From Acetobacterium sp. (lineage in GTDB: Bacteria; Bacillota; Clostridia; Eubacteriales; Eubacteriaceae): 64,000 nt of DNA. The notes under the pieces were generated by a model. The model was given only the letters and a program-made list of their open reading frames with translations, searched no databases and was not told the origin of the DNA. This document shows positions 1 through 8,691 of the stretch, in pieces; position 1 is the stretch's first letter; every line of letters begins with the position of its first letter. Location of the stretch: contig NZ_JAUSPS010000012.1 of the NCBI RefSeq assembly GCF_030652775.1, positions 1 through 64,000 on the forward strand, read 5' to 3'. The position numbers and the translations under genes were made by a program.

Positions 1-2
1 AT

Positions 3-1070
3 AAAAATCCGGGGGATAGTGCGGCTGAAGAAAAATTCAAAGAAGCCAATGAAGCCTATGAAATTCTAAGCGATGCCGATAAAAAAGCCCGCTATGATCA
101 ATATGGTCATGCCGGAGTTGACCCCAATGCTGGATATGGCGGCGGTGGCAGTTATGGCGGCGGCGGTGGCTTTGGCGGCTTTGAGGATATCTTTGGGGAT
201 ATTTTCAGCGCTTTTGGCGGCGGCGGCGGATTTAGCGGCGGTCGGGGCGGTCGACGTTCCAACCGTGGCTCGGATATGAAGATCAGTATCAATCTGTCCT
301 TCCACGAAGCTGTTTTCGGCGTGGAAAAGAAAATAAAGATCAAACGCAGCGAAGAATGCGGTAGCTGTGGTGGCACTGGTGCCGAAAAAGGATCAACCTC
401 AAAAACCTGTGATCAATGCGGTGGCTCTGGTCAGGTTTATGTAAGACAGCAGACACCATTTGGTACGGTTCAACAGGTTCACACCTGCGACAAGTGCCAT
501 GGTGAAGGAAAAATCATTGATAAACCCTGTCACACCTGTCATGGATCAGGACTTGAATCCAAGGAACGAACCATCAGCATCAAAATTCCCGCCGGCGTCT
601 ATGACGGCTCAATTTTACCGTTAAGAGGTCAGGGCAATGCCGGGCCAAACCATGGTAGCACCGGGGATTTGCTCGTTTATATCAGTGTCCGTGAAGATCC
701 GTTATTTAAACGCAGCGATGACGATGTTTACTATGAACTGCCCATTACCTATGCTCAGGCAGCCATGGGTGACAGCATTGTGGTGCCGACCATTGACCGT
801 AAGATCAAGCTGAAAATACCAGAAGGTACCCAAAATGGCAAAGTTTTCCGGTTAAAAGGAAAAGGGATACCCAACGTCAATGGCCGAGGCCGAGGGGATC
901 AGTTTATTACCATTAAGGTGGAAGTGCCTCGCAAACTTAACCGTGAACAGCGTCATGCCTTAAATGAGTATGCTAAGTTAGCTGGTGAAGATGCCCATCC
1001 AGAAGGGAAACGTTTCTGGTTGCGGGTAGAAGCCGAGGAAAAGGAAAGTCATCCTAAAAAAGATGCCTGA
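3..1070 (+). CDS. dnaJ: Chaperone protein DnaJ (5' end outside window)
   Basis: Hsp40 co-chaperone that delivers unfolded substrates to DnaK and stimulates its ATPase in the cytoplasm. The window opens inside the J domain: the frame reads through the end of helix III/IV (KFKEANEAYEILSDADKK, then RYDQYGH). A Gly/Phe-rich linker follows (many GGG and GGFGGFEDIF). Next comes the zinc-finger region with four CxxCxGxG repeats (CGSCGGTG, CDQCGGSG, CDKCHGEG, CHTCHGSG). The C-terminal substrate-binding and dimerisation domains follow, with the usual GDLLVYISVREDPLFKR. The stop is TGA at 1068-1070. The initiation codon and HPD motif lie upstream of the window. Family identity is certain; only the N terminus is missing. 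Confidence 0.97.
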   Translation, partial: KNPGDSAAEEKFKEANEAYEILSDADKKARYDQYGHAGVDPNAGYGGGGSYGGGGGFGGFEDIFGDIFSAFGGGGGFSGGRGGRRSNRGSDMKISINLSFHEAVFGVEKKIKIKRSEECGSCGGTGAEKGSTSKTCDQCGGSGQVYVRQQTPFGTVQQVHTCDKCHGEGKIIDKPCHTCHGSGLESKERTISIKIPAGVYDGSILPLRGQGNAGPNHGSTGDLLVYISVREDPLFKRSDDDVYYELPITYAQAAMGDSIVVPTIDRKIKLKIPEGTQNGKVFRLKGKGIPNVNGRGRGDQFITIKVEVPRKLNREQRHALNEYAKLAGEDAHPEGKRFWLRVEAEEKESHPKKDA

Positions 1071-1089
1071 TTGCTTTTAGGTTGCCTAA

Positions 1090-1155
1090 TACCGACCAAT
1101 TGTTAATCTGCTGTCCGCTCTGATGCGTACAACATGATGTAACAATTGTCGGTAC
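1090..1155 (+). repeat. GTACCGAC palindromic element, copy 1 (short form)
   Basis: Imperfect terminal inverted repeat of about 25 bp: the left end reads TACCGACCAATTGTTAATC and the right end TAACAATTGTCGGTA. It lies 19 nt after the dnaJ stop and just before the dnaJ terminator. This copy lacks the central about 33-bp hairpin found in copies 3-7. Confidence 0.85.
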
Positions 1156-1180
1156 TACGTTTGTATTTATCTAAAGTCTT

Positions 1181-1208
1181 AAATGCCGGAGAAATCCGGC
1201 ATTTTTTT
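1181..1208 (+). terminator. Intrinsic terminator of dnaJ
   Basis: A 9-bp perfect stem AATGCCGGA / TCCGGCATT with a GAAA loop, followed by a run of T. It lies downstream of palindromic element copy 1, so that element is transcribed in the dnaJ 3' UTR. Confidence 0.9.
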
Positions 1209-1209
1209 G

Positions 1210-1238
1210 TTGACAAAGAAATGCGTGAGGCATATAAT
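1210..1238 (+). promoter_or_regulatory. Sigma-A type promoter of cysK
   Basis: TTGACA at 1210-1215 and TATAAT at 1233-1238, 17-bp spacing, both perfect consensus. The leader to cysK is about 75 nt. I saw no T-box or S-box architecture in it. Confidence 0.85.
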
Positions 1239-1322
1239 GAACTTACTAAAACATATCGAAATGATATGAATTAAGAGAAGACGGATAAAAATAAAAAATT
1301 AAGAATAAAATGAGGTAGGAAG

Positions 1323-2255
1323 ATGTCTAAAATAGCAAAAAGTTTAACTGATCTGATTGGAAATACTCCTCTGTTGGAATTATCGAACTACGAAAAGAGC
1401 CTGGAGCTGGACGCTAAGCTGGTAGCCAAGCTGGAATATTTTAATCCCTTATCATCAGTGAAAGATCGCGTTGGGTTTGCGATGATTGAAGCCGGTGAAA
1501 AAGCCGGGCTGATCAAAACAGGCACCGTGATTATAGAACCAACCAGTGGCAACACCGGAGTTGGTCTGGCATTTGTGGCGGCCGCCAAAGGCTACCGGAT
1601 CATTTTAACGATGCCGGAAACCATGAGTATGGAACGTCGTAACCTGTTGTCGGCTTTGGGCGCCGAGCTGGTCTTGACGCCAGGGGCAACGGGCATGAAA
1701 GGCGCCATTGCCAAAGCCACTGAATTGGCCGAAACGATCCCCAATGCCTTTATTCCCCAGCAGTTTGAAAATCCCGCCAATCCGGAAATTCACCGTCAGA
1801 CAACGGCTGTTGAAATCTGGAATGACACCGACGGTGAAGTGGATATTTTTGTTGCTGGTATTGGCACCGGGGGCACTATTACCGGGGTGGGTGAAGTACT
1901 CAAAGAAAAGAAACCCGGTGTTCAGATTGTTGCCGTGGAACCGGAAGCTTCGCCAGTGCTTTCCGGCGGCAGCCCGGGACCCCATAAGATTCAGGGAATA
2001 GGCGCCGGCTTTGTACCGGGGGTATTAAATACGGCCATTTATGATGAAATCATTAAGGTCAGTAATGACAATGCCTTTAAGACATCAAAAAACGTTGCCC
2101 AAAAAGAAGGATTGCTGGTGGGGATCTCTTCTGGAGCGGCGCTTTATGCGGCCACGGAACTGGCAAAACGGCCTGAAAATAAAGGAAAGACCATCGTGGT
2201 GTTGCTGCCGGATACCGGCGAACGCTACCTGTCAACGGGGTTATACACGTCATGA
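1323..2255 (+). CDS. cysK: Cysteine synthase A (O-acetylserine sulfhydrylase)
   Basis: PLP enzyme making L-cysteine from O-acetylserine and sulfide in the cytoplasm. Visible hallmarks are the PLP lysine in SSVKDR (K47), the substrate loop TSGNTG (74-79), the phosphate-cradle glycines [10 protein letters not shown] and the C-terminal SSGAAL. At 310 residues it has the normal family length. The ATG follows the ribosome site GAGGTAGGA. Its stop overlaps the start of the downstream Rrf2 regulator (ATGA), so the two are translationally coupled. Such a pairing commonly means the regulator controls sulfur or Fe-S metabolism. The strong consensus promoter just upstream drives both. Cystathionine beta-synthase is less likely because there is no C-terminal CBS domain. 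Confidence 0.95.
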   Translation: MSKIAKSLTDLIGNTPLLELSNYEKSLELDAKLVAKLEYFNPLSSVKDRVGFAMIEAGEKAGLIKTGTVIIEPTSGNTGVGLAFVAAAKGYRIILTMPETMSMERRNLLSALGAELVLTPGATGMKGAIAKATELAETIPNAFIPQQFENPANPEIHRQTTAVEIWNDTDGEVDIFVAGIGTGGTITGVGEVLKEKKPGVQIVAVEPEASPVLSGGSPGPHKIQGIGAGFVPGVLNTAIYDEIIKVSNDNAFKTSKNVAQKEGLLVGISSGAALYAATELAKRPENKGKTIVVLLPDTGERYLSTGLYTS

Positions 2256-2686
2256 AAATATCAACAAAAGGGCGATATGCCCTGCGTCTGATGCTGGACC
2301 TGGCAATTAACAATACCGGGGAATATATTCCCATCAAACGGATTGCCGAACGTCAGGAGATTTCAGAAAAATATCTGGAGCAGATCATTACCCAGATTTC
2401 CCGAGCCGGTTTTGTCAGGAGTGTCCGGGGATCACAGGGAGGTTACCAACTGGCTAATCCGCCGGAAGAATATACCGTTGGGATGATTTTACGGCTGATG
2501 GAAGGGGAATTGTCCCCAGTAGCCTGTTTAGATGAGCCTGGTAGCTGTGATCGGGCTGATCGCTGCGTTACCGTTGATGTCTGGCGGCAAATAAAAGATG
2601 CCGTTGAAAATGTGGTCGATAATATTACCCTGGCTGATCTGGTGAAGTCTTATAATGAAAAGGGCACCTGCGAGTATTTCATTTAA
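2252..2686 (+). CDS. Rrf2 family transcriptional regulator (IscR/CymR-like)
   Basis: Small winged-helix DNA-binding repressor of 144 residues. It starts with the typical [18 protein letters not shown], followed by the recognition helix region [31 protein letters not shown]. Three cysteines at 92, 99 and 105 (CLDEPGSC, then DRADRC) sit where IscR binds its [2Fe-2S] cluster, with slightly wider first spacing (x6, x5). It overlaps cysK by 4 nt (ATGA), so it probably responds to cysteine or Fe-S status and may regulate its own operon. CymR, the cysteine regulator of Bacillus, belongs to the same family but is not usually described with an Fe-S cluster. Which of the two it matches functionally is not decided by sequence alone. 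Confidence 0.9.
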   Translation: MKISTKGRYALRLMLDLAINNTGEYIPIKRIAERQEISEKYLEQIITQISRAGFVRSVRGSQGGYQLANPPEEYTVGMILRLMEGELSPVACLDEPGSCDRADRCVTVDVWRQIKDAVENVVDNITLADLVKSYNEKGTCEYFI

Positions 2687-2707
2687 TCGCGCAGATTTAT
2701 AAACAAA

Positions 2708-2749
2708 AAAGACCGAAGGTTTCACGGGTGTGAAACCTTCGGTCTTTTT
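2708..2749. terminator. Bidirectional intrinsic terminator
   Basis: A 16-bp perfect stem (AGACCGAAGGTTTCAC and its complement) with a 4-nt loop, flanked by A-run on the left and T-run on the right. It separates the rightward cysK-rrf2 operon from the leftward kinase gene and can serve both. Confidence 0.92.
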
Positions 2750-2760
2750 GTTGTTAATGA

Positions 2761-4017
2761 TTAACCGAGGTTTTTTAGTAACTGGGTGTAGTCGGTAATG
2801 TTGGTATATTTTCGATGGTTTTGCAATAACTCTTTGGAAATCTCCAGCCCCAGGAGCGAGGGAACCAATCGGCTTGCTTCCGGAAGACGGAGGAGATCGT
2901 GACAGATTCCCCGATTGGCTAACCGGGACATCACATTGACCCCGGTATAGGAGAGGGCATTTTGCAGCTGATCGATGAGATAAGCATCAACATCCAGGGT
3001 TTTTAAGCTGTAGCTTTCCTCCCGATGGGCTTCCACCAGCTGGCGGAATTCTTTTTGAAAGGTTGTATACAGATCTATGATGGTGTCCAGCAGGTAGGCC
3101 TGAAAATCGGCTTTTTCGGCGGCGGTTTGGGACTCATCGCCAAACCAGGAAATATAGTTTAGGGTAAAGCTAGCGGTTAGACGGCCAAAGTCCTGAGCCA
3201 GTGGCCCGAAACCGGCAAATTCGCCATCAATGATGCGCACGTCCGCGGCGCTAATCATGATGTTAGAACTATGAAGGTCGGTATGGATCAGACATTCCTT
3301 GTCATTCATGAATTTATTTTCCAGACGTTTGAATTCGGTCTGAACCTGGGGGTTATCGACCAGTTCAGCTCTTTTATCATCGGCGCCAGGAATCATCTCT
3401 CGTTCCCAGGAAATACCAATGTTTTCATGGAAAAGGAAGGGCACCAGGGCAGTATATTCAGGATTGACAAAAAAACGTTCAACCTCGGATTTTTTATAAT
3501 TGGTGAGATGAAGATTGGATGAGAAAAATAGATTGCGGGCAAAAAAAACGCCAATCTTATCGGTGAAATGAGTGTGTTTAACCATCCGGCAAAGTTCAAA
3601 TCTAAGCAGGCTCAAATCCATTAAATCTTCCATAACGATGATCCGGTTGGCTTCGTCAAAGAGATAAATTTCAGGACTGATGCCGGGATAAACGGAGTTC
3701 CAGAAAATAAGCGTGGCAATCTCAGAACGCATCCGCCCCAGATCCAGGGTCCAGCCAGCATCGGTTTCGTCTTCGACGCTATTGTTTTTTTCGTCTTCGA
3801 TCCGAAATCGCGGCATCGAGAGCATCTGTTTCATAATCACAGATTTTCCGGATTGATCATAAACGTGATAGATTAAATTAACAAAGCCCTCGATACTTTC
3901 CTTAACGGCGTGTAGATCCACCACGGTCAGGTTAGCATCGGCGGAAAAGATTTCCTTTTCTTTAAGGTAGTCGGCAACGCCTGCCACTGTTAAATTGCCA
4001 TAGCTGTCATAGGTCAT
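2761..4017 (-). CDS. Phosphotransferase-family sugar kinase, MtnK-like
   Basis: A protein-kinase-fold small-molecule kinase of 418 residues. The catalytic loop LIHTDLHSSNIMI (H245-xD-xxxxN252) and the metal-binding segment IIDGEFAGFGPLAQDFG (D264) match 5-methylthioribose kinase (MtnK; typically LIHGDLH... and DPEFAFYGP). They fit MtnK better than aminoglycoside or choline kinases. The ribosome site is AAGGAAGTG. It is the last gene of a three-gene leftward operon after pduU and pduV. MtnK kinases act in methionine salvage and in the 5-deoxyribose/DHAP shunt. The latter yields acetaldehyde, which would fit a microcompartment neighbour, but that link is inference. Substrate is uncertain. Confidence 0.7.
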   Translation of the reverse strand: MTYDSYGNLTVAGVADYLKEKEIFSADANLTVVDLHAVKESIEGFVNLIYHVYDQSGKSVIMKQMLSMPRFRIEDEKNNSVEDETDAGWTLDLGRMRSEIATLIFWNSVYPGISPEIYLFDEANRIIVMEDLMDLSLLRFELCRMVKHTHFTDKIGVFFARNLFFSSNLHLTNYKKSEVERFFVNPEYTALVPFLFHENIGISWEREMIPGADDKRAELVDNPQVQTEFKRLENKFMNDKECLIHTDLHSSNIMISAADVRIIDGEFAGFGPLAQDFGRLTASFTLNYISWFGDESQTAAEKADFQAYLLDTIIDLYTTFQKEFRQLVEAHREESYSLKTLDVDAYLIDQLQNALSYTGVNVMSRLANRGICHDLLRLPEASRLVPSLLGLEISKELLQNHRKYTNITDYTQLLKNLG

Positions 4018-4051
4018 TTTTTCACTTCCTTAATATGATAGTCTCTAAAAT

Positions 4052-4519
4052 TTATTTATTGCGGTGGGGTTCCATATAATGATGGATGGCGGCTTCCAGC
4101 TCTGGGATACCTTCCCCGGAATAGGAGCTGATGACATAGATGTGTTTAGGATTGATGCCGGCATAAATAAGAAGATTCCGACTCCGTTTGATATTACATT
4201 CGGGCAGATCGGTTTTAGTGATCACCCCAATGGAGGGAATGTTGTAAGTATGGATAAAATTCGGTGGAAAGGCGTTTTGGGAGTCCATGCAGGAGCAGAC
4301 CAGAACGACCAGTCCGGCATCCATCGTAATATTGATAGCCTGACGTGAAAAAAACGGGAGCTCGATGAACTCTCCCGGGGTATCAATAAAATCGTCGTAG
4401 TAACTGACCATCTGCGTTTTGGAATATTTAAGTTCTTCTTCGTTGAGTCGTTGCATCAGGGTGGTTTTTCCGCTGCCAATTTTTCCGATCAAGGCCACCC
4501 GTTTTCTATTGCTGGCCAT
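4052..4519 (-). CDS. pduV: EutP/PduV family microcompartment-associated GTPase-like protein
   Basis: A Ras-like P-loop protein of 155 residues. The G1 loop is GKIGSGKTT (12-20), G3 is DTPGEF (46-51) and G4 is TKTD. This matches the EutP/PduV family encoded with ethanolamine or propanediol microcompartments. PduV associates with the shell; EutP of Salmonella has reported acetate kinase activity. The gene starts 3 nt after the pduU stop and is followed by the kinase, so the three are co-transcribed. No enzymatic microcompartment genes lie nearby, so this is an orphan shell cassette in this window. The EutP versus PduV label follows the PduU-like partner rather than a decisive motif. Confidence 0.85.
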   Translation of the reverse strand: MASNRKRVALIGKIGSGKTTLMQRLNEEELKYSKTQMVSYYDDFIDTPGEFIELPFFSRQAINITMDAGLVVLVCSCMDSQNAFPPNFIHTYNIPSIGVITKTDLPECNIKRSRNLLIYAGINPKHIYVISSYSGEGIPELEAAIHHYMEPHRNK

Positions 4520-4522
4520 CTA

Positions 4523-4873
4523 TTAAGAGTAGGTGATTTTAGGAATGTCGAATCCTAAAATGTGGTTAAGGGTATTGAGGATTTCAGTAACGGCAGCTTT
4601 CACATCAGAGACTCGACCGGTGATTACCAGGGAACCGCTGAAACGATCAAGAAATCCGATTTCGACCGGGGCGGCTTTGGTAGCAGCATCAGCGGCGATA
4701 ATGGCAGCTTCGCTGGGAGTGATGGTCAAAATGCCAATGGCATCGGCAGCTTCGTCATCCAGACCCAGTTTAATATAGATATCATTTTTAGGTTTGGCAA
4801 TAATATGTGCCAGGGTTACCTGTTTACCAGGAACGTATTCCTGGATCGAGCGATTCTTCTTTTCAGTTTCCAT
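4523..4873 (-). CDS. pduU: Bacterial microcompartment shell protein PduU (EutS family)
   Basis: A circularly permuted BMC-domain hexamer protein of a polyhedral organelle shell. The sequence [17 protein letters not shown], then [16 protein letters not shown] and [17 protein letters not shown], is the PduU/EutS signature and is closer to PduU. I prefer ATG at 4873 (117 residues total to the stop), because AAGGTGA lies 6 nt upstream. The GTG at 4882 would add three residues but sits inside that ribosome site. It is first in the operon with pduV and the MtnK-like kinase. The main shell hexamers and pentamers are not in the window, so the compartment must be built from genes elsewhere. Confidence 0.92.
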   Translation of the reverse strand: METEKKNRSIQEYVPGKQVTLAHIIAKPKNDIYIKLGLDDEAADAIGILTITPSEAAIIAADAATKAAPVEIGFLDRFSGSLVITGRVSDVKAAVTEILNTLNHILGFDIPKITYS

Positions 4874-5048
4874 CTTGGTCACCTTTTCTATGTGTATTTT
4901 GATGTTAATTAAATTTATTATAGCATTAATCTGGAACCCGTTACATCCATTAACGATATTTTACAGAAAGCCGGCAAAAAATTTCTGTACCAACTAATTA
5001 CTCAAAAAATCTATTTCTTTTATAAGCAAGATGAGTTATAATGATCAA

Positions 5049-5078
5049 TTGTTAAACACGCGGAAAAAGTGGTATAAT
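5049..5078 (+). promoter_or_regulatory. Promoter of the prmA-rsmE-mtaB operon
   Basis: TTGTTA at 5049-5054 and TATAAT at 5073-5078 with 18-bp spacing, ending 30 nt before prmA. The -10 is consensus and the -35 weaker. Confidence 0.65.
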
Positions 5079-5107
5079 ACCACAACAATTAAACTGGAGG
5101 TAAGGGA

Positions 5108-6046
5108 ATGCTTTGGAAAGAAGTTCAAATCACAACAACATTAGAAGCTGAGGAAGCGGTGGTCAATGCTTTTTATGACGCAGGGGCGGATGGCGTGGCC
5201 ATTCAGACATTGCAGGATGCGCTTTTAATACAACAAGATCCCAAGGTTAATTTTGTGGATGAATCGCTTCTCGAATTAGATCCCAATGTTTCGATTGTGC
5301 GGGGATATTTCAGTGAGGTGGAAGATACGGAAGAAGCGGTGCATAAACTGATTACCTCAGTGAAAATGCTGCCCACCTTTGGTCTTGATCCCGGCGCCTG
5401 TGAAATGATGATTACGGAAGTGGAAGAGGAAGACTGGGCCAACTCCTGGAAAAAGTTTTACAAACCCACCAAGGTCGGCAAGAGCATTGTCATCAAACCA
5501 ACTTGGGAAGACTATGTCCCGGAAAATGATGAGATTGTCATTAATATCGATCCCGGGATGGCCTTCGGCACCGGAACCCACGAAACGACTCAGCTCTGTG
5601 CCATTAAACTGGAAGAGTATATCAAACCCGGAGATGTCGTGTTGGATATCGGCTGTGGTACCGGGGTACTCTCTTTGATCGCCGGAAAGCTGAAAGCGAA
5701 AAAAGTGGTAGCAGTGGATTTTGACACCCTGGCGGTAAAAATTGCCCGCGAAAATGCCGAGCTTAACGATTTGGGCAACATGGTTGAAATCCGCGAAGGA
5801 AACCTGCTGGATGTCATCGATGAAAAAGCCGATGTCATTGTGGCCAATATTCTGGCAGCCGCAATTGTGGAACTGTCGGGCATTATCAAACCCTACCTGA
5901 AAGAAAATGGCATTTTTATTTCGTCAGGAATCATTATCGATCGGTTGGCAGATGTACTCAATGCCCTGGAAGCAGAAAACTTCAAAATCGTTTTTGTTCA
6001 ACAAATGGGTGAATGGGTCGGGGTGGTCGCCCAGAAGAGGGACTAA
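5108..6046 (+). CDS. prmA: Ribosomal protein L11 methyltransferase
   Basis: SAM-dependent methyltransferase that trimethylates ribosomal protein L11. The 312 residues contain an N-terminal substrate-recognition domain and a class I methyltransferase core. Motif I reads VVLDIGCGTGVLSLIAGKL, the acidic motif II AVDFD, and motif IV VANILAAAI (the PrmA NxL(A)). The preceding DPGMAFGTGTHETT is diagnostic of PrmA. The ATG follows CTGGAGGTAAGGG. It is followed directly by rsmE after a 1-nt gap, the standard prmA-rsmE pairing in Firmicutes (often following dnaJ, as here). Confidence 0.95.
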   Translation: MLWKEVQITTTLEAEEAVVNAFYDAGADGVAIQTLQDALLIQQDPKVNFVDESLLELDPNVSIVRGYFSEVEDTEEAVHKLITSVKMLPTFGLDPGACEMMITEVEEEDWANSWKKFYKPTKVGKSIVIKPTWEDYVPENDEIVINIDPGMAFGTGTHETTQLCAIKLEEYIKPGDVVLDIGCGTGVLSLIAGKLKAKKVVAVDFDTLAVKIARENAELNDLGNMVEIREGNLLDVIDEKADVIVANILAAAIVELSGIIKPYLKENGIFISSGIIIDRLADVLNALEAENFKIVFVQQMGEWVGVVAQKRD

Positions 6047-6047
6047 C

Positions 6048-6794
6048 ATGCATCGATTTTTTGTCGAACCCGATCAGATTTCAGAGGCGTCCATCGTTAT
6101 TGCCGGCGAAGATTTTAAACACATCACCAAAGTCCTGCGGTTGGGTAAAAACGATGTCATCGAGGTCTGCGATGGCCAGGGCAGCGACTACCAGGTTGTC
6201 TTGAACAGCCCAGGGGATCAGACGGTTTCCGGTAGCATTGCCAGGCAATATCCGTCCCGGGGAGAAACCCCAGAGCTTGTTATCACGCTTTTTCAGGGCT
6301 TGCCCAAGGGTACAAAAATGGAAGCGATTATTCAGAAATGCGTGGAACTCGGCGTTTATGAGGTGGTGCCTTTTTCTTCGCAGCGGGCGATTTCGCAGAT
6401 TAAGGATAAAAAAGATAAGAAAATCGAACGCTGGCAGCGAATTGCCTATGAGGCGGCCAAGCAGTCCAAGCGGGGGATTATCCCGGCGATCAAATCACCG
6501 CAAACCTTAACGGCGATACTAACAGAAGCTACCCGCTTTGATTTGATGATTTTAGCCTATGAGGACGAAAACATGCTGACTTTGAAGGCGGCACTGGAAG
6601 AATTTGAAATAAATAACGGCGTCAATAAACCACTAAAAATTGGCGTGATCATTGGTCCCGAAGGGGGCTTTGATCCCCAGGAAGCGGCGGCCTGTAAAGC
6701 TGCGGGCGTGATCAGCGTGACCCTGGGTCAGCGGATCTTAAGAACCGAAACCGCCGGCATGGTGGTGCTCAGTCAATTGAATTTCTGGAAGTGA
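6048..6794 (+). CDS. rsmE: 16S rRNA (uracil(1498)-N3)-methyltransferase
   Basis: SPOUT-class RNA methyltransferase that modifies U1498 of 16S rRNA. The start is ATG at 6048 (MHRFFVEPDQI), right after the prmA stop, with AGAGGGA upstream. The open frame extends further 5' but that part overlaps prmA and is not expected to be translated. At 248 residues it has family length. The C-terminal trefoil-knot SAM site reads GVIIGPEGGFDPQEAAAC, then LGQRILRTETAGMVVLSQL, which is highly characteristic. Translation is likely coupled to prmA. Confidence 0.95.
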   Translation: MHRFFVEPDQISEASIVIAGEDFKHITKVLRLGKNDVIEVCDGQGSDYQVVLNSPGDQTVSGSIARQYPSRGETPELVITLFQGLPKGTKMEAIIQKCVELGVYEVVPFSSQRAISQIKDKKDKKIERWQRIAYEAAKQSKRGIIPAIKSPQTLTAILTEATRFDLMILAYEDENMLTLKAALEEFEINNGVNKPLKIGVIIGPEGGFDPQEAAACKAAGVISVTLGQRILRTETAGMVVLSQLNFWK

Positions 6795-6810
6795 GGGGAT
6801 CAAGTTAAGG

Positions 6811-8148
6811 ATGAATAATGCGCATAGAAAAGTCGGGTTTATGACTCTGGGCTGTAAGGTCAACACCTACGACAGTGAAGCGATGATGGAAATTTTCGAG
6901 ACCGCTGGTTATACCATTGTGGATTTTTCTGAGGTTGCTGATGTTTATGTCATCAATACCTGTACCGTGACCCATCTGGGCGATCAGAAATCCCGGAAAA
7001 TGATGCGCAAAGCCAAGCGGATCAACCCTAATGCGATTATCTGTGCAGTGGGCTGTTACGTGCAGGTAGCACCGGACGAGGTCGAAAAAATAACCGAAGT
7101 GGATCTGATGATTGGCACCAAAAATCGGGGTGACATCCTGGCTTATATTGATGCCCATCTTCAGGATGTCAACCAGCGGGATTTTGTCTCGGATATTATG
7201 GATGAAAAAATCTTTGAACCGCTGATGATTTCCGAGGTCAAGGGAAAAACCCGAGCCTTTATCAAAATTCAGGAGGGTTGCAATCAGTTCTGTACCTATT
7301 GCATTGTCCCCTTTGCCAGAGGGCCGGTGCGAAGCCGAGACCAGCAACAGATTTTGGATGAAGTGAATCGGGTGGTTGAGATCGGCTATCAGGAGGTGAT
7401 CCTGTCCGGTATTCACATCGCCTCCTACGGGGTCGATCAGGTCAATCAGACAGATCTGATTGACCTGATCGAAGCCCTGGATCGGATTGATAAGCTTAAA
7501 CGGATTCGGCTGGGATCGATGGAGCCGAAATTTATTACACCCCAGCGGCTAAAGCGGTTGGCTGACCTGGAAAGCTTTTGCCCCCATTTTCACCTGTCCC
7601 TGCAAAGCGGCAGTGACACGGTGCTGAAACGGATGGGCCGCCGTTACACCACCGCCGAATATATGGAGATTGTCAGCCAGATCCGGGCGGTTTTCCCCCT
7701 GGCCGCCATCACCACCGATATTATGGTGGGCTTTCCCGGCGAAACCGCAGCAGAATTTGCTGAAACCCTGGACTTTGCCAGAGCCGTAGGCTTTTATCAG
7801 ATCCATGTATTTAAATATTCCCGGCGTTTGGGAACCAAAGCGGCGGCGTTCAAGGATCAGGTTGATGAAGTTGTTAAAAATTCCCGCAGCCATGAACTTG
7901 GTGAATTATCTAAGGAATTGGAACAGGTCTTTATCAAAAAAAATGATGGCCTTATTGCTGAGGTTTTGTTTGAAGCAACCCAGGACGTCGCTGGCTATGA
8001 AGGCCATACCAAAAACTATGTGCCAGTGTTTCTTGTGACCGATGAAAAAATTAATGGTAGAATCATAAAAGTTAGGGTATCATATTCTAGTCGGTATGCT
8101 GATAAATTAATCGGAGAATCGATGGAGGAAATTGCGGCATTCGAATAA
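6811..8148 (+). CDS. mtaB: tRNA t6A37 methylthiotransferase MtaB
   Basis: Radical-SAM methylthiotransferase that converts t6A37 to ms2t6A37 in ANN-decoding tRNAs. The 445 residues show the order UPF0004 domain (TLGCKVNTYDSE at about 9-20, further cysteines in NTCTVTH and VGCYVQ), radical-SAM core with CNQFCTYCIVPFARGPVRSR (CxxxCxxC binding the SAM [4Fe-4S]), and a C-terminal TRAM-like domain. The TLGCKVN start distinguishes MtaB from MiaB and RimO. It lies 16 nt after rsmE and is probably the last gene of that operon. No clear intrinsic terminator is visible before the HIT gene. Confidence 0.95.
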   Translation: MNNAHRKVGFMTLGCKVNTYDSEAMMEIFETAGYTIVDFSEVADVYVINTCTVTHLGDQKSRKMMRKAKRINPNAIICAVGCYVQVAPDEVEKITEVDLMIGTKNRGDILAYIDAHLQDVNQRDFVSDIMDEKIFEPLMISEVKGKTRAFIKIQEGCNQFCTYCIVPFARGPVRSRDQQQILDEVNRVVEIGYQEVILSGIHIASYGVDQVNQTDLIDLIEALDRIDKLKRIRLGSMEPKFITPQRLKRLADLESFCPHFHLSLQSGSDTVLKRMGRRYTTAEYMEIVSQIRAVFPLAAITTDIMVGFPGETAAEFAETLDFARAVGFYQIHVFKYSRRLGTKAAAFKDQVDEVVKNSRSHELGELSKELEQVFIKKNDGLIAEVLFEATQDVAGYEGHTKNYVPVFLVTDEKINGRIIKVRVSYSSRYADKLIGESMEEIAAFE

Positions 8149-8240
8149 ATCAAACAATGATTGGTTCCTGCCAAACTGAACATCAAGGTTACGACACTTT
8201 CGTAATAATCTGGCAAATTCTATAAATTCAGGAGGAAGAT

Positions 8241-8585
8241 ATGTCCCAAGACTGTATTTTTTGTAAGATCGTCAATAAGGAAATTCCCGCCGATGTGGTT
8301 TTTGAAGATGATCTGGTCATCGCCTTTAACGATATTGCCCCTCAGGCCCGGGTTCATGTGATCATCATTCCCAAAGAACATTTTGATTCGATTCTATCGG
8401 TTCCGGCAGGGAATGATATTATCTGCCATATGCATACTGTGGCCAATCGGATTGCCCTTAAAACAGGGATTGCCGAAACTGGTTTTCGGCTGGTAAATAA
8501 TTGCGGCAAGGACGGAAATCAAACCGTACCCCATCTTCACTACCATTTATTAGGTGGTCGACCATTATTATGGCCTCCTGGTTGA
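8241..8585 (+). CDS. HIT family nucleotide-binding protein (Hint-like)
   Basis: A 114-residue histidine-triad protein, a purine nucleoside phosphoramidase-type hydrolase. It begins with the CxxC pair of many bacterial Hint proteins (CIFCKIVNKEIPADVV) and ends with the catalytic triad HLHYHLLGGRPLLWPPG. The ATG follows AGGAGGAAG. It stands between mtaB and the strong rpsU promoter and is often found in this order in clostridia. Exact physiological substrate is unknown for most bacterial members. Confidence 0.93.
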   Translation: MSQDCIFCKIVNKEIPADVVFEDDLVIAFNDIAPQARVHVIIIPKEHFDSILSVPAGNDIICHMHTVANRIALKTGIAETGFRLVNNCGKDGNQTVPHLHYHLLGGRPLLWPPG

Positions 8586-8592
8586 AAAATAA

Positions 8593-8621
8593 TTGACAGC
8601 GAAAGAAATAATGCGTATAAT
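8593..8621 (+). promoter_or_regulatory. Promoter of rpsU-yqeY
   Basis: Perfect TTGACA (8593-8598) and TATAAT (8616-8621) with 17-bp spacing, about 70 nt upstream of rpsU. Confidence 0.88.
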
Positions 8622-8691
8622 ATAGTTTGACTCATACCATGTTGATTAACAGTACCGGAAATTAGCAACGGATTAGAGGGGGGGGTTGAAA

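Noticed and set aside
1239-1322. T-box or S-box upstream of cysK
   Set aside because: The leader is about 75 nt and lacks the conserved T-box sequence and terminator/antiterminator pair.
5907-6047. Longer RsmE start
   Set aside because: That part lies inside prmA; family N terminus MHRFFV starts at 6048.
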